The translations under genes and the position numbers were made by a program. From contig CALNHX010002287.1 of NCBI GenBank assembly GCA_940337035.1, forward strand, positions 62,001 to 126,000: 64,000 nucleotides of DNA, given 5' to 3'. Shown piece by piece: positions 19,753 through 31,552 of this stretch; position 1 is the first letter of the stretch, and each line of letters starts with the position of its first letter. The notes beneath the pieces were generated by a model. That model was not told where the DNA came from. It was given only the letters and a program-made list of their open reading frames with translations, and searched no databases. Origin of the DNA: Agriotes lineatus. Its lineage: Eukaryota > Arthropoda > Insecta > Coleoptera > Elateridae.

Positions 19753-19948
19753 AATTTGGTCCGGGCCAACGAAAATTCGTTTTTAAAAAGTAAAACTACT
19801 CAGAAATCGCACATGGACTTTATTGTAAGCAGCGAGCGTACAAAAGACAAGATACCTAGCTAAAACAGATGTATTTATAATCTTGCAGTGCTGATATCGC
19901 GCGGACGTGCCTTATCTTACGATAGTCAGCAGGTTGGTAACCTTAACT
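19753..19948 (-). repeat. Errantivirus B 5' LTR
   Basis: A 196-bp repeat with no difference seen from 12172-12367. It contains the TATA-like and AATAAA signals described for the 3' copy and abuts the primer site. The next base outside (19949) belongs to a BEL/Pao gag frame. Confidence 0.93.
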
Positions 19949-20393
19949 TGCAGATTCCTTACTGCACAATTCAAGGTCGAAAATAACATTGAGGTGGTTA
20001 TGAACCAGAGTTATTGGATTATTGTAACGATTACACAATGCATCCCAAGCTAGAGTATAATTACTCGCAGTAAACTCTAAACTTTTTATAATTTGGCTTG
20101 CATCATCCTGTAAACTAGCCTTTAAGTAATGCAGCTTTTGAATATTAGTCAGCGTTTGATTCTCATGAATTAAACTAATAAAAATCTCACGAAATTCCAA
20201 CCAATTGTTCATGAACCTCATAATATTCTGATAACAAGGTGGCTGTATCATTCAATCTTTCTTGCATTTGAATAATTTGAGCGCTAGATAAAAATTGATC
20301 TTCCTCATGAATTATTTGCAAAGATTGCACGTAATTTGCAAAACGCGTAACCTTGCCTTTGATAGAGTCTCGTGCTCTTACAAGCGGATCCAT
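19949..20393 (-). pseudogene. BEL/Pao retrotransposon gag remnant (DUF1759 type)
   Basis: Reading leftward, an N-terminal piece (MDPLVRARDSIKGKVTRFAN, 20393 to about 20215) is followed in another frame by a DUF1759-like block. That block holds NNWLEFREIFISLIHENQTL, KLHYLKASLQDDA and a tail ending KESAS. The jump from the first to the second piece lacks the usual linker, so an internal deletion with a frame change is likely. The gene is cut at 19949 by the LTR of errantivirus B. Pol is absent from the left flank. Confidence 0.75.
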
Positions 20394-21052
20394 AATTGTT
20401 GAAATTAAAACAATTTAACGGATAGAACCAACTTTCGTACGCCACTGGCACGGAATTTTGTTACTACAACGCAAAGAGAGCCCTGCTACGACGGGAAATT
20501 AACTTGGCGCTGCGACGCGAAATTAAATTGGCGCTACGACGCAAAATTAAATTGTGAATAATTCGACTGCAACTTGAAAAAATGCAGGAAGTAATTGTAA
20601 TCACGAACAAACGAAACAACTTGGCATTTTACGCAATTAAAATGTTTATATGACTCATAAACCATTTGTTTATGCAATAATACGCAGATGAAGTTATGCA
20701 CATGGAGACACAGATGAAAGAAAACCAAATTTATGCATAAGAAATCGCAAAAAAGGAAATTACGAAACGGGCTTACATTGATATTGGTGTGTGTGCCGCC
20801 TTTCTTGTTACTGTGGTTTGAACTTCCGTCGAGACGTCGAGACTGCATACCTGCAGAATTTCCGCGAAACTCGGCGTTTGGTTTTCTCGCTTCCACGCTT
20901 GATAGCACCGCATATGCTCTCTTCCTTCCACAAGTTAGGGATGAATGCAACACGATTGAAACTGCGTGTTGTACTTGCCTTGTTGACCAATTTGGGCTGC
21001 TTTTCGGGCTCGTGGTACCTTGTTTAGGCTGCTAATCCGGTTCGAATGACCA
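20394..21052 (-). other. BEL/Pao 5' leader region
   Basis: This noncoding stretch lies between the BEL gag start and the candidate LTR. At 20455-20560 an imperfect short repeat around CTACGACG and AAATTAAATTGGCGC occurs two to three times. The 139-residue minus-strand frame here has no family resemblance and overlaps other random ORFs. No further feature recognised. Confidence 0.45.
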
Positions 21053-21495
21053 TGTTGGGGAGTTTCCCAGGTTTCCTGTTATTTGGAAACTTGTGGTGGC
21101 GAACTCGAATGGAAACTTTAATAGACTGTATGGATTTTATTTTTCATCAAATTATACAATCGTTGAAAGCAAAGTAGGTAATTTATTTGCAATAAATTAA
21201 CACACGAACATTTTAACATGTAAACAATAATTAGCCTTTATCGGAGCGGACCTGCTCGCGTGCAATCACTTTGACAGACGGAGGTTAAGTGGCGAGGAGA
21301 GGCACGCGCCAGAAAGTTCTAAAAATGCGCATAGTACAATACACAACTACAAGCAAAGCGGCAAAATTTTATGAAACACTTAACATACGTATTTTGTCTC
21401 CGATTGAACAAAACTATACTTTTCAGTCGTGTTTCCAGCCTGAAAAATGGATGATTTATTTATGTCTACGTGGTTGCTAGAAAAGAAGAACTAAC
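21053..21495 (-). repeat. Candidate BEL/Pao 5' LTR
   Basis: In minus orientation the segment begins TGTTAGTTCTTCTTTTC and ends CTCCCCAACA, a TG...CA layout of 443 bp, followed by TGG as expected for a primer site. It lies upstream of the BEL gag remnant. There is no second copy in the window, so the boundaries rest on motif and position alone. Confidence 0.4.
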
Positions 21496-24400
21496 AGTAC
21501 GCAAATGTATTTGTTTCTAAGACGAAAGAAATAACAGTAGAAAACAGTAAATTTTACAAGAGATCAAGGTACCGTTTTTTCGTGAATTGAAAATTTTGAT
21601 TTCACGAAAGAAAAAAAAAACGTATTCTATCGCGAGTAGCTATATGTTATTCAGTGATTTAGTAAGCATCTAAATAAATAACTCGACGATATTATGAAGT
21701 GGTATACCTGTTATACCAGCGAACATTCACAATTTATTTTGTCTTGAATGCACGGTTTACCAGCATCTTTTGAAAAACTGAAAATAGATTTTTGATAAAA
21801 ACATTGTTTTTCGGTTTCCTGTCGTCTCAAACGACGCATAAGAATTAAAATTTCTGTAAACTAACTTTTAAAAGGGTAAATGAATGTAATATTTAGCACA
21901 TAGCTCAGGATTTACTCTTGGCGAAAAAAGGCATATTTTGGACTCAACATATACAGGACAAACACTTTAAAATTACGTTTGTTTTTGTTTCAATTAAGGA
22001 ATAGATTAAAGTGATAATTTCCACACAGCTCAGGCTTTACCCTTGACGAAAATGGGAACCAACAGATACAAGATATATATTCTAAAACATAAAACAATGG
22101 TCAACAATAAGTGCGTTGTATTTAACGCAGCCGCATCTTATCGATCGAAGGCGTCCTCGGTGGGCGAGGCAACGAACACCTGCTTTACTTTGAGCTACCG
22201 CGCCGATAATTGAAATCGCATTATCAGAGGCTTGTTCGCAACGGCTGAAGCACGAATTCGATCGCCGGCAATGTTTTCCTATTTCAAAATTGATGCCATT
22301 TGCATACCAAGTGTTTCTTTTTACAGTTTCAGTAATTACGAACGTGGAGATTGTTACAGTGTTGCAATCATTTAGATGCAGTCAATAATTGTTACGTATA
22401 ATTTTTCGCTTAAATTTTAAATTAGGTGGAATAGGTTATTTACAATTTATAAGTACATTTAATATTTTTTCAATTGGTTAACCTGAATGTCAGCATTTTG
22501 GTCGAGTTCAGCGTAACTCAGCACTTTGAAATTTAAGTAAACCTTTTGCGAGGATTTATCGGGAGCTTAAATATTACAATTAACTCCTTGTTACTCCTAA
22601 AAATACACAGTTTTTAGTGTAAAACCCCTAGGCAAAATGGTACCAATTCGAATAGATCGCGTTTAGACAAATTAATAGATTGCTGAAGGAATTTAATGAG
22701 AACTTGAGAACTCCCGTTTATCGTTATCGCAGTTTTAATTTTTAAGTCACTACCGTACAGTTGAGATACGAGTACTCGATCGAATTGCGAGTTAAGATCG
22801 TAGAGTTCTGTTTTTGACTTCAAATTTATTAACGTAAAAACCTTGTACATTTTATAAGTAAAATTACATCTACTATTCTAATTACAAACAAATTATTCTA
22901 TTATAGATTTGTGTTGCCTTTTTCGAGTATGGTGCAGAGTTTGTATTTGTACAGTACATACTGTAAATAAATAATTAGGTTACTCCAAGCTGTGGTGTTT
23001 TCTGTCTTTTGTTATTTTTGAGAAACAACTAAGTGGTTTAGGAACATACACGAATACCTATAGGTTTTCTGGTTTGGACCGTCTCAAACCAGTGGCGCTT
23101 TCGGACCCCTTACCTCCGCCAATTCCTGCTCAGGAACTAGCTGGCGAAAATTTGCTACACTACTAGACAATTTCTGAACCGCCCTGTTGTGAATATTACT
23201 TTCTTTTTTTTTCATTTGTGTAAAAATAAATTCCCCGTGTAGCAATTAACAAGATATTTTTACCTTTATCTTCCTTTAATTTTTAAAATTTTTTAGTGTC
23301 ACAACGTCCACTTGCAAAGGATGTTCTTAGTAAAGCTGTTTACAGATGTTTTCCTGTGAGTTTCAAATCTTCCACTTGCGAGGGAAGTTCCGTGTAAAGC
23401 TCTTTACAGCTGTTATTACTTTTGTCTGTTGTGAAAGAAGTTGCAGCTTATTCATGTCTCAAATTTGCCTGTAACTACTTGGTGCCCTCTGTGAAATGAT
23501 CTATGGTGAGTCAAGGTATTTGTGGTTTACATTTTTCGCTGTTGCAAGGTATTTGTAGAGAATCTAAATCATCTAATCAGCAGAGTAAATTTGGCAATCA
23601 TATGCAGACTCAAAAGCGCATTCAGGAAGGAAATACTTTATTACATTCATCAACCCCAGAAATGGAACAGAAGACCTCTATTACATAATAAGAATATTTA
23701 ACTTGTAACATTTAGCTTTAACCTGTAACTTCATACGAATGCCCGTAAAATAAGTGTACAAAAAAAGTGGAGTATCCTAAACGCGAGAATTGGCCCAGAC
23801 AACTCTTTTTTTTATTCTGAGCATTTAAAAATTTGATTAAAAATTCTTTATCCCATTCAGACAAGCTGGCTTTCAACAAGAATAGAATTTATAAAAAAAT
23901 TGTTGTAGTTACTTGGATTAAAAGTACTTTTACTTCCTATAACCTATATCATGTACTAATAAAATTCTGAATATTTGTGTTTTCTCGATGTAAAAATTTC
24001 TTGCATTTTTAAATTACTATTTAAGAATTATTTCATGTCATCAGCAAATCCAAACGTCTATATCTTCACTGGGTACAGATTTTTGAGTTTGATCATAGCA
24101 TAAGTATAATCAATATTTGTGAGCATTTTGTTCTATATAAATTTCAACATTTCCACTTGTTGGTTTAATTGCTCTTGCAAAGAGGAGTTGTAAGCGTCTA
24201 TGCTGCGTAATATACAGCGACTGTAATACAACAGAACGTTATTTAGTGACTCTACTGGAAATCCTAATATGTGAAAACATAACCTCATTTCATGACACCA
24301 ACCGAGTAGGTATGACATTTGGCAGGATATATGTTTGGATGTTTTGATTGTTGGGTGAAGGGTAAACCATGTTTAGGCGCACTGAGGTTTCAATGTGCAC

Positions 24401-24977
24401 CGTTTGTGCTACCTCCAAGTCACGTGTTTGTATATGTTGTTTGCAGTCCGGCTACGTTACCTCATAGACCAGTCTTCAGAGGAAAGCGACGTTAATTGTA
24501 TCCCAACATCGGCTGGTCACACGACTGAATATTCATCCAGCGGACTGCGAATAAAGTTTTGCCTATCCATGGATTCGAATTCACGACTTTTTTTGCGCTT
24601 GGCGCTCCATCCATGTAGAGCATAGTATATTGTGAAGGTAAAAAAGAAAGGTACATAGATATCGTAAGATTGAAGACAACATAATATATGCAACCTATAT
24701 AACACTGTTGGAAACCATGTTTATAAAACTAAATGAGACAAATAGCAGTGGCGTATTATATATTAAATTTAACATAGTGTAAGAAACTATTTACCCTAAA
24801 AAATGCAAAAGTCAGTAATTTATCTCTGAACAGAGCTCTTGTTGACCCAAATAAGATAAAATGTTGTAAGTTAGAAAATTAATGCACAATGCGAGAATTC
24901 AAATTTATCTACAAACTACTTAGACAAATTACAGAATGTTCAAAAGTCTCAAATTGGAGCTGGCATGCAACATTATA
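21496..24977. other. Gene-free stretch with weak repeats
   Basis: No supported gene. At about 21895-22080 two degenerate copies of a unit containing AGCTCAGGMTTTACYCTTG(A/G)CG occur about 125 bp apart. A tRNA-like segment may lie on the minus strand near 24400-24620, with a box B-like GAATTCGAATCC, but no poly(A) tail or target duplication supports it. The rest is AT-rich with short random ORFs, including 22614-22850. Confidence 0.5.
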
Positions 24978-26069
24978 CGAGGAGCGTTCAGATATGAATT
25001 ATAATTTGAATTGCGCCTCACGCCACGATAAGAAATTTGTGTAAGAGTTAAAAGACATTTTGATGCGCAACCACTATCAGACATAAGCGTTTACAAAAGG
25101 ATTAAAGCGTTTAAAGATGGCTGCAAAGGTGTGGAGAATGAACCGCATTCTCGCCGTCCAAAACATTGACAACAGAAGAGAATGCTGACAAAGTAAAATA
25201 CACTTATTTGAAACAATGGTCGATTTACAGTGAAGGATATTACTTCTGCATGAAATATCAGTACGGGTAACTTGAAAAAGAAACGTGCGTTTTCTGTCTG
25301 CGTCTTACAGGATAATGCTGAACCCCATTTCGCTATTCACACGCTGACTACGATTCAAAAATTGAATTGGAACATGCTGTCCTATTTACCATACATTTTG
25401 GACCTTGCTGTATCAGTTTCTTATATGTTTGGACCCTTAAAAGAGTTTCTAGGAAGAAAATATCTCATTGTAATGAAGAAGTCATCGAAATTGTTCTGAA
25501 ATGGGTGCGTTAGCACCCAAAAGAATTTTTTTTCGTGGAATACAGAAACTTCCTGAAACATGGCATCAGTTTATTAAAAGAGCGGAAAACTGAGTAGAAT
25601 AATGACATGATATACATTAGACTCCATGTGTTTGTTTTTGAATATAGGTATATTAAACTAGCTGTTACCCGCGACCTCGTACGCGCCAGGTTTGTTATTT
25701 GTGTATTAAATAATGACTAAATATTTCCTGTCATCCCATCCCATCTCATCCCCGTCTCCGTCCCCGTCCTTTTCACCGTCCCCGTCCCTTTACTCGTACC
25801 CGTCCCGTCTCGTCCCGTCCCTCCCCGTTCCCACCCCGAACTGTCAAACGCGCGAAGGTTAAATGGTCGTTAAGTTTTCTGAAGTTGTCCAATTTTTTGG
25901 GCAATTTTCTTAATTTTTCTTTCTGTAAGAACCTTCTACAAAGTATTATAAAACTTAAAAAAAAGATGAATGAAATTGGTAAAGTCGTTCTCAAGTTATA
26001 GCGTGACCAAGGGAAATAGAGATTCATTTTTATATAGATAGATTATAATTTAAATTTGAACGCTCCTCG
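24978..26069 (+). pseudogene. Decayed mariner transposon
   Basis: The ends are CGAGGAGCGTTCAGATATGA on the left and the inverse of a CGAGGAGCGTTCAAATTTAA sequence on the right, flanked by TA on both sides. Inside, the + strand keeps transposase blocks: KRIKAFKDGCKGVENEPHSR with RRPKTLT; then LQDNAEPHFAIHT, the second catalytic Asp region of mariner; and MFGPLKEFLGRKY. Several stops and a deletion of the region between these blocks make it inactive. A later repeat insertion occupies about 25650-26040. Confidence 0.85.
25650..26040. repeat. Dispersed repeat with CCCGTC low-complexity tract inside the mariner
   Basis: It begins near CTAGCTGTTACCCGCGACCT, a block often found at the ends of insect LINE-derived repeats. 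It carries an irregular (CCCGTC/CCCATC)n tract at about 25735-25830 and ends in a TATATAGATAGAT tail. It interrupts the mariner before the right terminus. The family is not identified. Confidence 0.5.
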
Positions 26070-26279
26070 TAGTTATTTGATTCATTAGTACAAAAACTGA
26101 ATGATTTTGGGACAAGTAAGACAGATCCCGTCCCAAAAACGCATTTTTTGTACGAATGAAACATACTTTGTTTCTCCAACTACTTATAAATTCGGTAATA
26201 TGACTTACTAATGAGTCACCCGAACTACGCTTCGGTTCGCTAATTTAAGAGAGATTCATTAATATAAATTTAAAGAAAG

Positions 26280-26410
26280 CATGCATCGGTCGGAAATTGA
26301 ACCCGGGTCAACATGGCCTGTTTGAATGACGTGCCGCTATAATGATATATGAACATAGTGAATTACCCGAGCTAACAGCACAAGACCACAGGAGCTGTCA
26401 CACCGCAGCC
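26280..26410 (-). repeat. Possible tRNA-derived SINE head
   Basis: On the minus strand a box A-like TTAGCTCGGGTAATTC is followed about 65 bp later by a box B-like GGGTTCAATTTCC, the two parts of an RNA polymerase III promoter. The spacing is long for a tRNA, so it is not an intact tRNA gene. Tail and target duplication were not found. Confidence 0.35.
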
Positions 26411-27240
26411 CACCGCGACAGACGCTTCGCTCTTTTGCTTAGAGGATTTAATGAAATTAAAACTTTTTCGTAGTTTTTTTTTTGAAAATCAAAACCAGCT
26501 TAAGATCTAAGTCTAAAAATTAGCAAACTTTTAATCCATCATACAACTTAATCGGTCCAGTATCTTCGCAAGAGATAGCGAACAAAGATAGAAACATACA
26601 AAGAAAGAAAGAGAGCAACGAATTTATGTTATGGGATTATTTAGAATCACATATTGTAGACAACATTGTAGAACATTGATGGCGTATATAAACAATCACT
26701 ATATGGGGAAAATAAACAAAAACGAAGGCGATTGTCGAATATTGACGAATCCTTTCTTTTATTTAAAATTTACCATGTAAAACCCTATCTTGCGTCCATT
26801 TTTGTACTAGTGCAAATATGAATCGAAAAGTGTACGGTTGCCAAGGTAATTACTGAACATCCCAAAATTACTTACTTTTTATACAAAATTATTCAACAGC
26901 AAAGCGTCTTATTCGTGTGGTTGAAGAAAAAACCTTAAATTCCCTAAATCCAAAATTTTACTGGTCACGTGATATTCAATCTTTCTTCGATAAATTTGTA
27001 GTTGTAAACTTATTTATATATACATATTTGATTGTCACCTCAAAGTAGATATCGCAAAGAAACCGAAGAGCATCTTCCCCGCAGGCTGATGCTTTTTGAT
27101 CAAAATTATACCCAAAATTTGAATTATTCCTGCATATGATTATGTTGTATAGTTTCGATATCAATTAATCTGACGTAACCGGGAAGCCTTCTACGGAATG
27201 TGTCTCCGAAACAAAACAAAAACCTTTACGTAAATAGAGA
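26411..27240. other. Gene-free AT-rich stretch
   Basis: Repeats of AAGAAAGAAAGAGAG type near 26600 and short unrelated ORFs only. No recognised gene or element end. Confidence 0.4.
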
Positions 27241-27249
27241 TAGAAAGTA

Positions 27250-27940
27250 ACGGCTCTCTTCCTTTCTTAGATATACAGGTTTCTCGCCAACCCAGTGGCA
27301 AACTTGGTCATTCTGTATATCGCAAACCCACTCACACTGATCGCTATCTGCATGCCGATTCCCATTATCATCCTACAGAAAAACTTTCCGTCATCAATTC
27401 GCTTGTACACCGGGCTGTTCCCATATCCCAACCCGATAATGTCCACGCTGAATTAAACCACATTCGGAAAGCTCTTAGAAACAACGGTTACTGTGCTAAG
27501 GATATACAGTCTACCATCAATCGCCATCTTTATCCACGGCCACCCAAACCTCCAAAAGCCGATCCTCCTGCAGCAACAGTCTTTCTTCCCTATATCCACC
27601 AAGTTTCTTAGAAAGCAAAACATTAAAACGGTATTCAAACCCACGAGCAAACTCTCACAAGTTCTTCCTTCACCTAAAGATAAATTAAACACTATGTCCT
27701 CGAAAGATATTTATAGAGTTCCTTGCTCTTGTAATGCTGTATACATTGGTGAACCAGGACGTTCAGTTAAAACTCGCATCTCTGAGCACCAGCGCTGTTT
27801 CAAGTAGGGTCTCGTTTCATCATCGGCCATCGCCGAACAACAGCGTGATACTGGCCATAAGATCCTTTTTGATAAAACTTCCATCATCTGCAAATCCCCA
27901 TTCTTCTTTAGGCCTTTCACTTTAGTACAGTGTCGTGGAT
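27250..27940 (+). pseudogene. Penelope-like retroelement, 3' part with GIY-YIG endonuclease
   Basis: The first part holds KLGHSVYRKPTHTDRYLHAD with SHYHP and NHIRKALRNNGY, matching the C-terminal side of the Penelope-like RT. After a stop or frame break, IKTVFKPTSKLSQVLPSPKD and then DIYRVPCSCNAVYIGEPGRS with RISEHQR form a GIY-YIG nuclease. The tail (AEQQRDTGHKILFDK) is in another frame. Upstream RT is missing, so this is a 5'-truncated, frameshifted copy. Confidence 0.8.
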
Positions 27941-28069
27941 AGGCTCCTAAAGTTTGTATTGATTCCTAGCACTTCTGCAGATGGTGAAAAGTGTTGATTT
28001 GTACATCGAGTTTAGCTGGTGTTGTTGGTGGCAATTTGTTAGAGGTAGGGTTGGGCGCGTTACATGAAA

Positions 28070-29048
28070 ACACTCGTATTTCACGTTTCACGTTAATTTC
28101 ACGTAAAAGACTGCAAGATGTCCCGTTCGTCCGCTGCTCAACCAAGTTGAAGATCTACAGCTGGAACGGGAAGGCATTGTACTTCTGCGCGGCAGCCTGC
28201 AGCGACGAAGTTTCACACCTGTATTGTGTTGTGAATTTTGTGCCTGCAGTCAATCGCGTGTCTGCGTCTATAGGCGACCAAGTAGAATCTGCTTTTAGTT
28301 GTTCGAACGTAAAAGTTCTTTTAAACCTAGGGATTAAAAGTGTTGCCTAGCAACATATACCTTCTTGTACTCGTATCAGTAAGGGAAACGTCTATTCCAA
28401 TACAGCTTTAGGTATTAAAAGTAAAGTCTTTGACAAGACGGTTGCAAGAAATGTTTTTGCGAGAAATCAATATTTATCCCTTGTTGTAGGCTATTATAGT
28501 CAACTAGCAGTCCAGTGAGACAAATGTCTCATTTAATAAAACAAAAAAGACCGTCCCGGACGGACCAGCGTCACGGACGGACGGAAATCACGTGATTTCT
28601 CGAAAACCGGAAGTGTCACGTGACTGAAATTCGGTTCCTGATCTGACATGGCCATTCCAAACATATAACTTTAATAACTTTTTTCTCTATCTCTTACGGT
28701 TTGGCTGCTGAAACAGCGTCCCGGACAGACGGAAATCACGTGATTTCTCGAAAACCGGAAGTGTCACGTGACTAAAATTCGGTTCCTGGGCTGACATCAC
28801 CATTCCAAACATATAACTTTAATAACTTTTTTCTCTATCTCTTACGGTTTGGCTGCTGAAACAGCGTCCCGGACAAAACAGCGTCCCAGACAGACACGTC
28901 TATTAGATAAAGGATTTTCATTTATTTCTTTTTGTGTCTACTATTCCGACTGGATTTATGTGATATTATTTTTTAGTTCTATTGTGAGTTCTTTATTGGT
29001 TTTAAATTTGAACAATCTGTGCTATCAGATTATTTTAATTTTCAAATA
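28070..29048 (+). repeat. Dispersed repeat family, copy 1
   Basis: It is homologous to 52555-54715. Shared blocks include GATCTACAGCTGGAACGGGA / GATCTAGAGCTGGAACGGGA, GTCAATCGCGTGTCTGCGTC, AATTAAAAGNGTTGCCTAGC, AGAAATGTTTTTGC and TTTTTGTGTCTACTA. The two copies have different later insertions. The family has no evident ORF. The copy here contains the 148-bp tandem repeat described separately. Confidence 0.75.
28560..28895. repeat. 148-bp tandem repeat with CACGTG palindromes
   Basis: Two nearly identical units of 148 bp plus a partial third. The block ACGGAAATCACGTGATTTCT starts at 28581 and again at 28729. Each unit also contains GTGTCACGTGACT and ends ACGGTTTGGCTGCTGAAACA. It lies inside copy 1 of the dispersed repeat and is absent from copy 2, so it arrived or expanded later. 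It could be the core of a minisatellite-bearing DNA element. Confidence 0.8.
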
Positions 29049-29059
29049 ATAGCTGCAGG

Positions 29060-29645
29060 TCACACCGTGAATATTCTGGAGTTTCTCTCTACCAAAGAGT
29101 CATCATTGTAACGGTACTGCAGAATCTGGGGTTGGGGCTACTAAAAATAATTTGAAACGAATAATTGGCGAAACGAATTTATAGCAAGAATATTTTATTA
29201 CTGTACTGGCTCAGGTGGAAGCTTGTTTGAACTCCTGTCCTATTTCCCCTTCATCGGACGATCCTTCCTACCTGAATGCGCTTAACTCCGGGCCATTTCT
29301 TGGTGGGCGGTCCACTTATGGTTCTACCGGACCAAACCGTGGTTAAAGAAACAATCAACAGATTATCACGTTGGCAGACAGTGCAGTAAACCACTCAACA
29401 TATCTGGCGACGATGGAGAACCGTCCATCAACTACAACAGAGGTTGACATGAAATCACTCCACTACTCCTATACTAGCCATCTTCTATTTGGTTCTTCTA
29501 AAAGGCAACAACGCTGCTCCACTTCAATGGGCGTTGGGTAGAACTGCAGGACATCTACCAGGAGAGGACGGTACAGTTCGGGTAGAGAAGGTGAAAACCG
29601 TGCGAGAACTCTATGACAGTGCAGTTAAAGGTGGATGCCTTCTAT
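29060..29645 (+). pseudogene. BEL/Pao pol 3' end (integrase C-terminus, DUF5641)
   Basis: The + strand keeps NLKRIIGETNL, VLAQVEACLNSCPISPSSDD and DPSYLNALNSGPFLGG, and then VLLKGNNAAPLQWALGRTAG with DGTVRVEKVKT and the end GGCLL. This is the usual end of BEL/Pao Pol before the 3' LTR. Frame changes and stops separate the blocks, and everything upstream is missing. Confidence 0.8.
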
Positions 29646-29753
29646 AGAGCAATGAACCCGAGTGATTTCACGAAACAAAGGGACAGTTTAAATTATTTAT
29701 GCCGACTTTATTTGTCTATGTCATTTATTTATTAATTTCTTGTTTTTTTAAGT

Positions 29754-30127
29754 TGTTTAGTTGCAAAATCTTTACTAGTATTAGTTTTAGGAGTTGTATT
29801 AGAACCTTTTATAAAATTTTGAAACGAGGTTTCAAGGTGAGTGGCTTTGTTACTACCAAAACCAACATTCGAGGGTTTATTAGAGCAAAATCACCTCTAG
29901 GAAGGCAGCCGAATGCACTCGGAAGCCAAGGGTGGGGCCGCAGAGGGTTGCTGAAAGCAAACCATCAAGCGATCTCAAGCACAGGCTGTCTGCAACCAAG
30001 ATCCATTAGGCCAGCTCTGTATTTTAGAATAGTTTATTACAAGATATTTATACAGGCCACTTGTTTAATCACCAATAAAATTAACTTCAACAACAACGAT
30101 GTTTGAATCAGTCTGCCACAAACTACA
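29754..30127 (+). repeat. Candidate BEL/Pao 3' LTR
   Basis: Downstream of the pol remnant, a block starting TGTTTAGTTGC and ending ACAAACTACA (374 bp) has the TG...CA layout and an AATAAAATT signal at about 30074. The partner LTR is absent, so this rests on position and end motifs only. Confidence 0.35.
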
Positions 30128-31552
30128 TTAACAAAAATGACTAATAAAATTCACATTTACAATTAATGATAACTAGTTATTTATTCACCAAGAGGGTAAA
30201 CTACGATTTTAATCAGACGACTGTAGACCTAAGACGACCGAAACGAGCTGAGGGCATTTTCAGTCGAGGGATCAACGAAGTTTATTCCAGAGATGCATAC
30301 ACACTTTTTTTCTCAACCGTAAATCTAAAATTCTTAATTTATGTATCAAGAAAAATTAACAATTACTTAATATCTACTTGTCATCTGATCACTGTTGTCA
30401 GTTAACGAAGTTTGTTTGTCATGACAAAGTAATAAATATGCCATGCTGTGAGGGAATAATATACCACTTTGGTCCCTGGTGGAAAAAGAAGTCGATTATG
30501 TATCAAAAGTCAAGCAGGTACTTAAACTTCATTCTATTTCCGGTTGGGAGAAAAATTTATCAAACTGTGTTGACTGTTCAATGGAATGCTTTTACTCTCT
30601 AGGAAGAAAAGATAATCTTTTAGTTTCTCTTTTGAGGCACTAAAAATCGCTTCATGTACAGAGTGATTTATAACTGGTTTAAAAAGATATACGGGTGAAT
30701 GCTTGGGCCAAAATTAGACGATTAAGCCAAACATACCTCAGTAGAAAGCTGTATCACTGATGACTTATAGCCCTTTAAAGGTTACAAAGAAAAAACAATT
30801 GAAATTCGTTTATCAAGGATACCTTGACACAGAGTACTCATGTGTGGCATACGTGAGCATGTATTGTAAAAAAATAATGCACGCTCTTAACGGTTTAGAA
30901 ATTGAAGCACAGCAGGAGTTAATGCAACTAACCACTGTTATAGCGTTAATTAGACATTAATCAAAAGCAATCATTAACAAATTTTCGAATAGTTAATGGA
31001 ACTCGACAACTAAACAGCTCTTCTAAAAGCAAAAGCGCTAATCACAAACATTGGACTCATGCATAAAATGATTATTAGATGCTCGTTTACCTTGAAAAGG
31101 AAAACTCCAGTCATAACAATGATACAGACTCAAAATCTGTATATTAAATTAGTCTATCGTAATTTCCAAACATTTTAATGATACGAGGTGAAGCATATTA
31201 TTGCGACAAAAAGAATATCAGTTATCAGGTGCACCAGTTCCCCCTGTGAATCGATTTCCAAACCATTAAGAGGATGCATTATTCAACAAAAGATACTCAC
31301 ATTATGCCAAATACATATGGGTACCCTGTCAAGGCATTATTGAATAATCAATTTAGATGATTTTTTTCTTTCAACTGTTATGTCGTGTAAGAAAGGTTGT
31401 TTCCAGTATTTGTCTCTGTAATTTGGCAGAAAGTAGAGCTGTAACAATTTGATAACAATATGTAAAACCAGAGAATAAATAATCTGTGTGCGAATTAAAT
31501 GTTTTTATGTGCTCCTAGGGTTTGCGAATAAATACTTATGCCACGGCAATGC
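30128..31552. other. Gene-free stretch
   Basis: AT-rich. A GTACAGAGTGATTTATAACT block near 30657 resembles the outer end of a DNA element, but no partner was found. Short ORFs are not supported. Confidence 0.4.

Larger units (their letters stand above)
12172..19948 (-). mobile_element. Errantivirus copy B, structurally complete (7.8 kb)
   Basis: This endogenous retrovirus-like Ty3/gypsy element has two 196-bp LTRs, a tRNA-Ser primer site, gag, pol and env in the order of insect errantiviruses. All three frames are open over their whole length and the LTRs show no difference by eye, which implies a recent insertion. The flanks are not a matching target duplication: the right side is BEL/Pao gag, while the left side is not its continuation. 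Env would allow cell-to-cell transfer in the family; whether this copy is active cannot be told. Confidence 0.93.

Noticed and set aside
20534..20953. 139-residue minus-strand ORF
   Set aside because: It lies in the leader of a BEL element, overlaps other random frames, and has no domain-like pattern.
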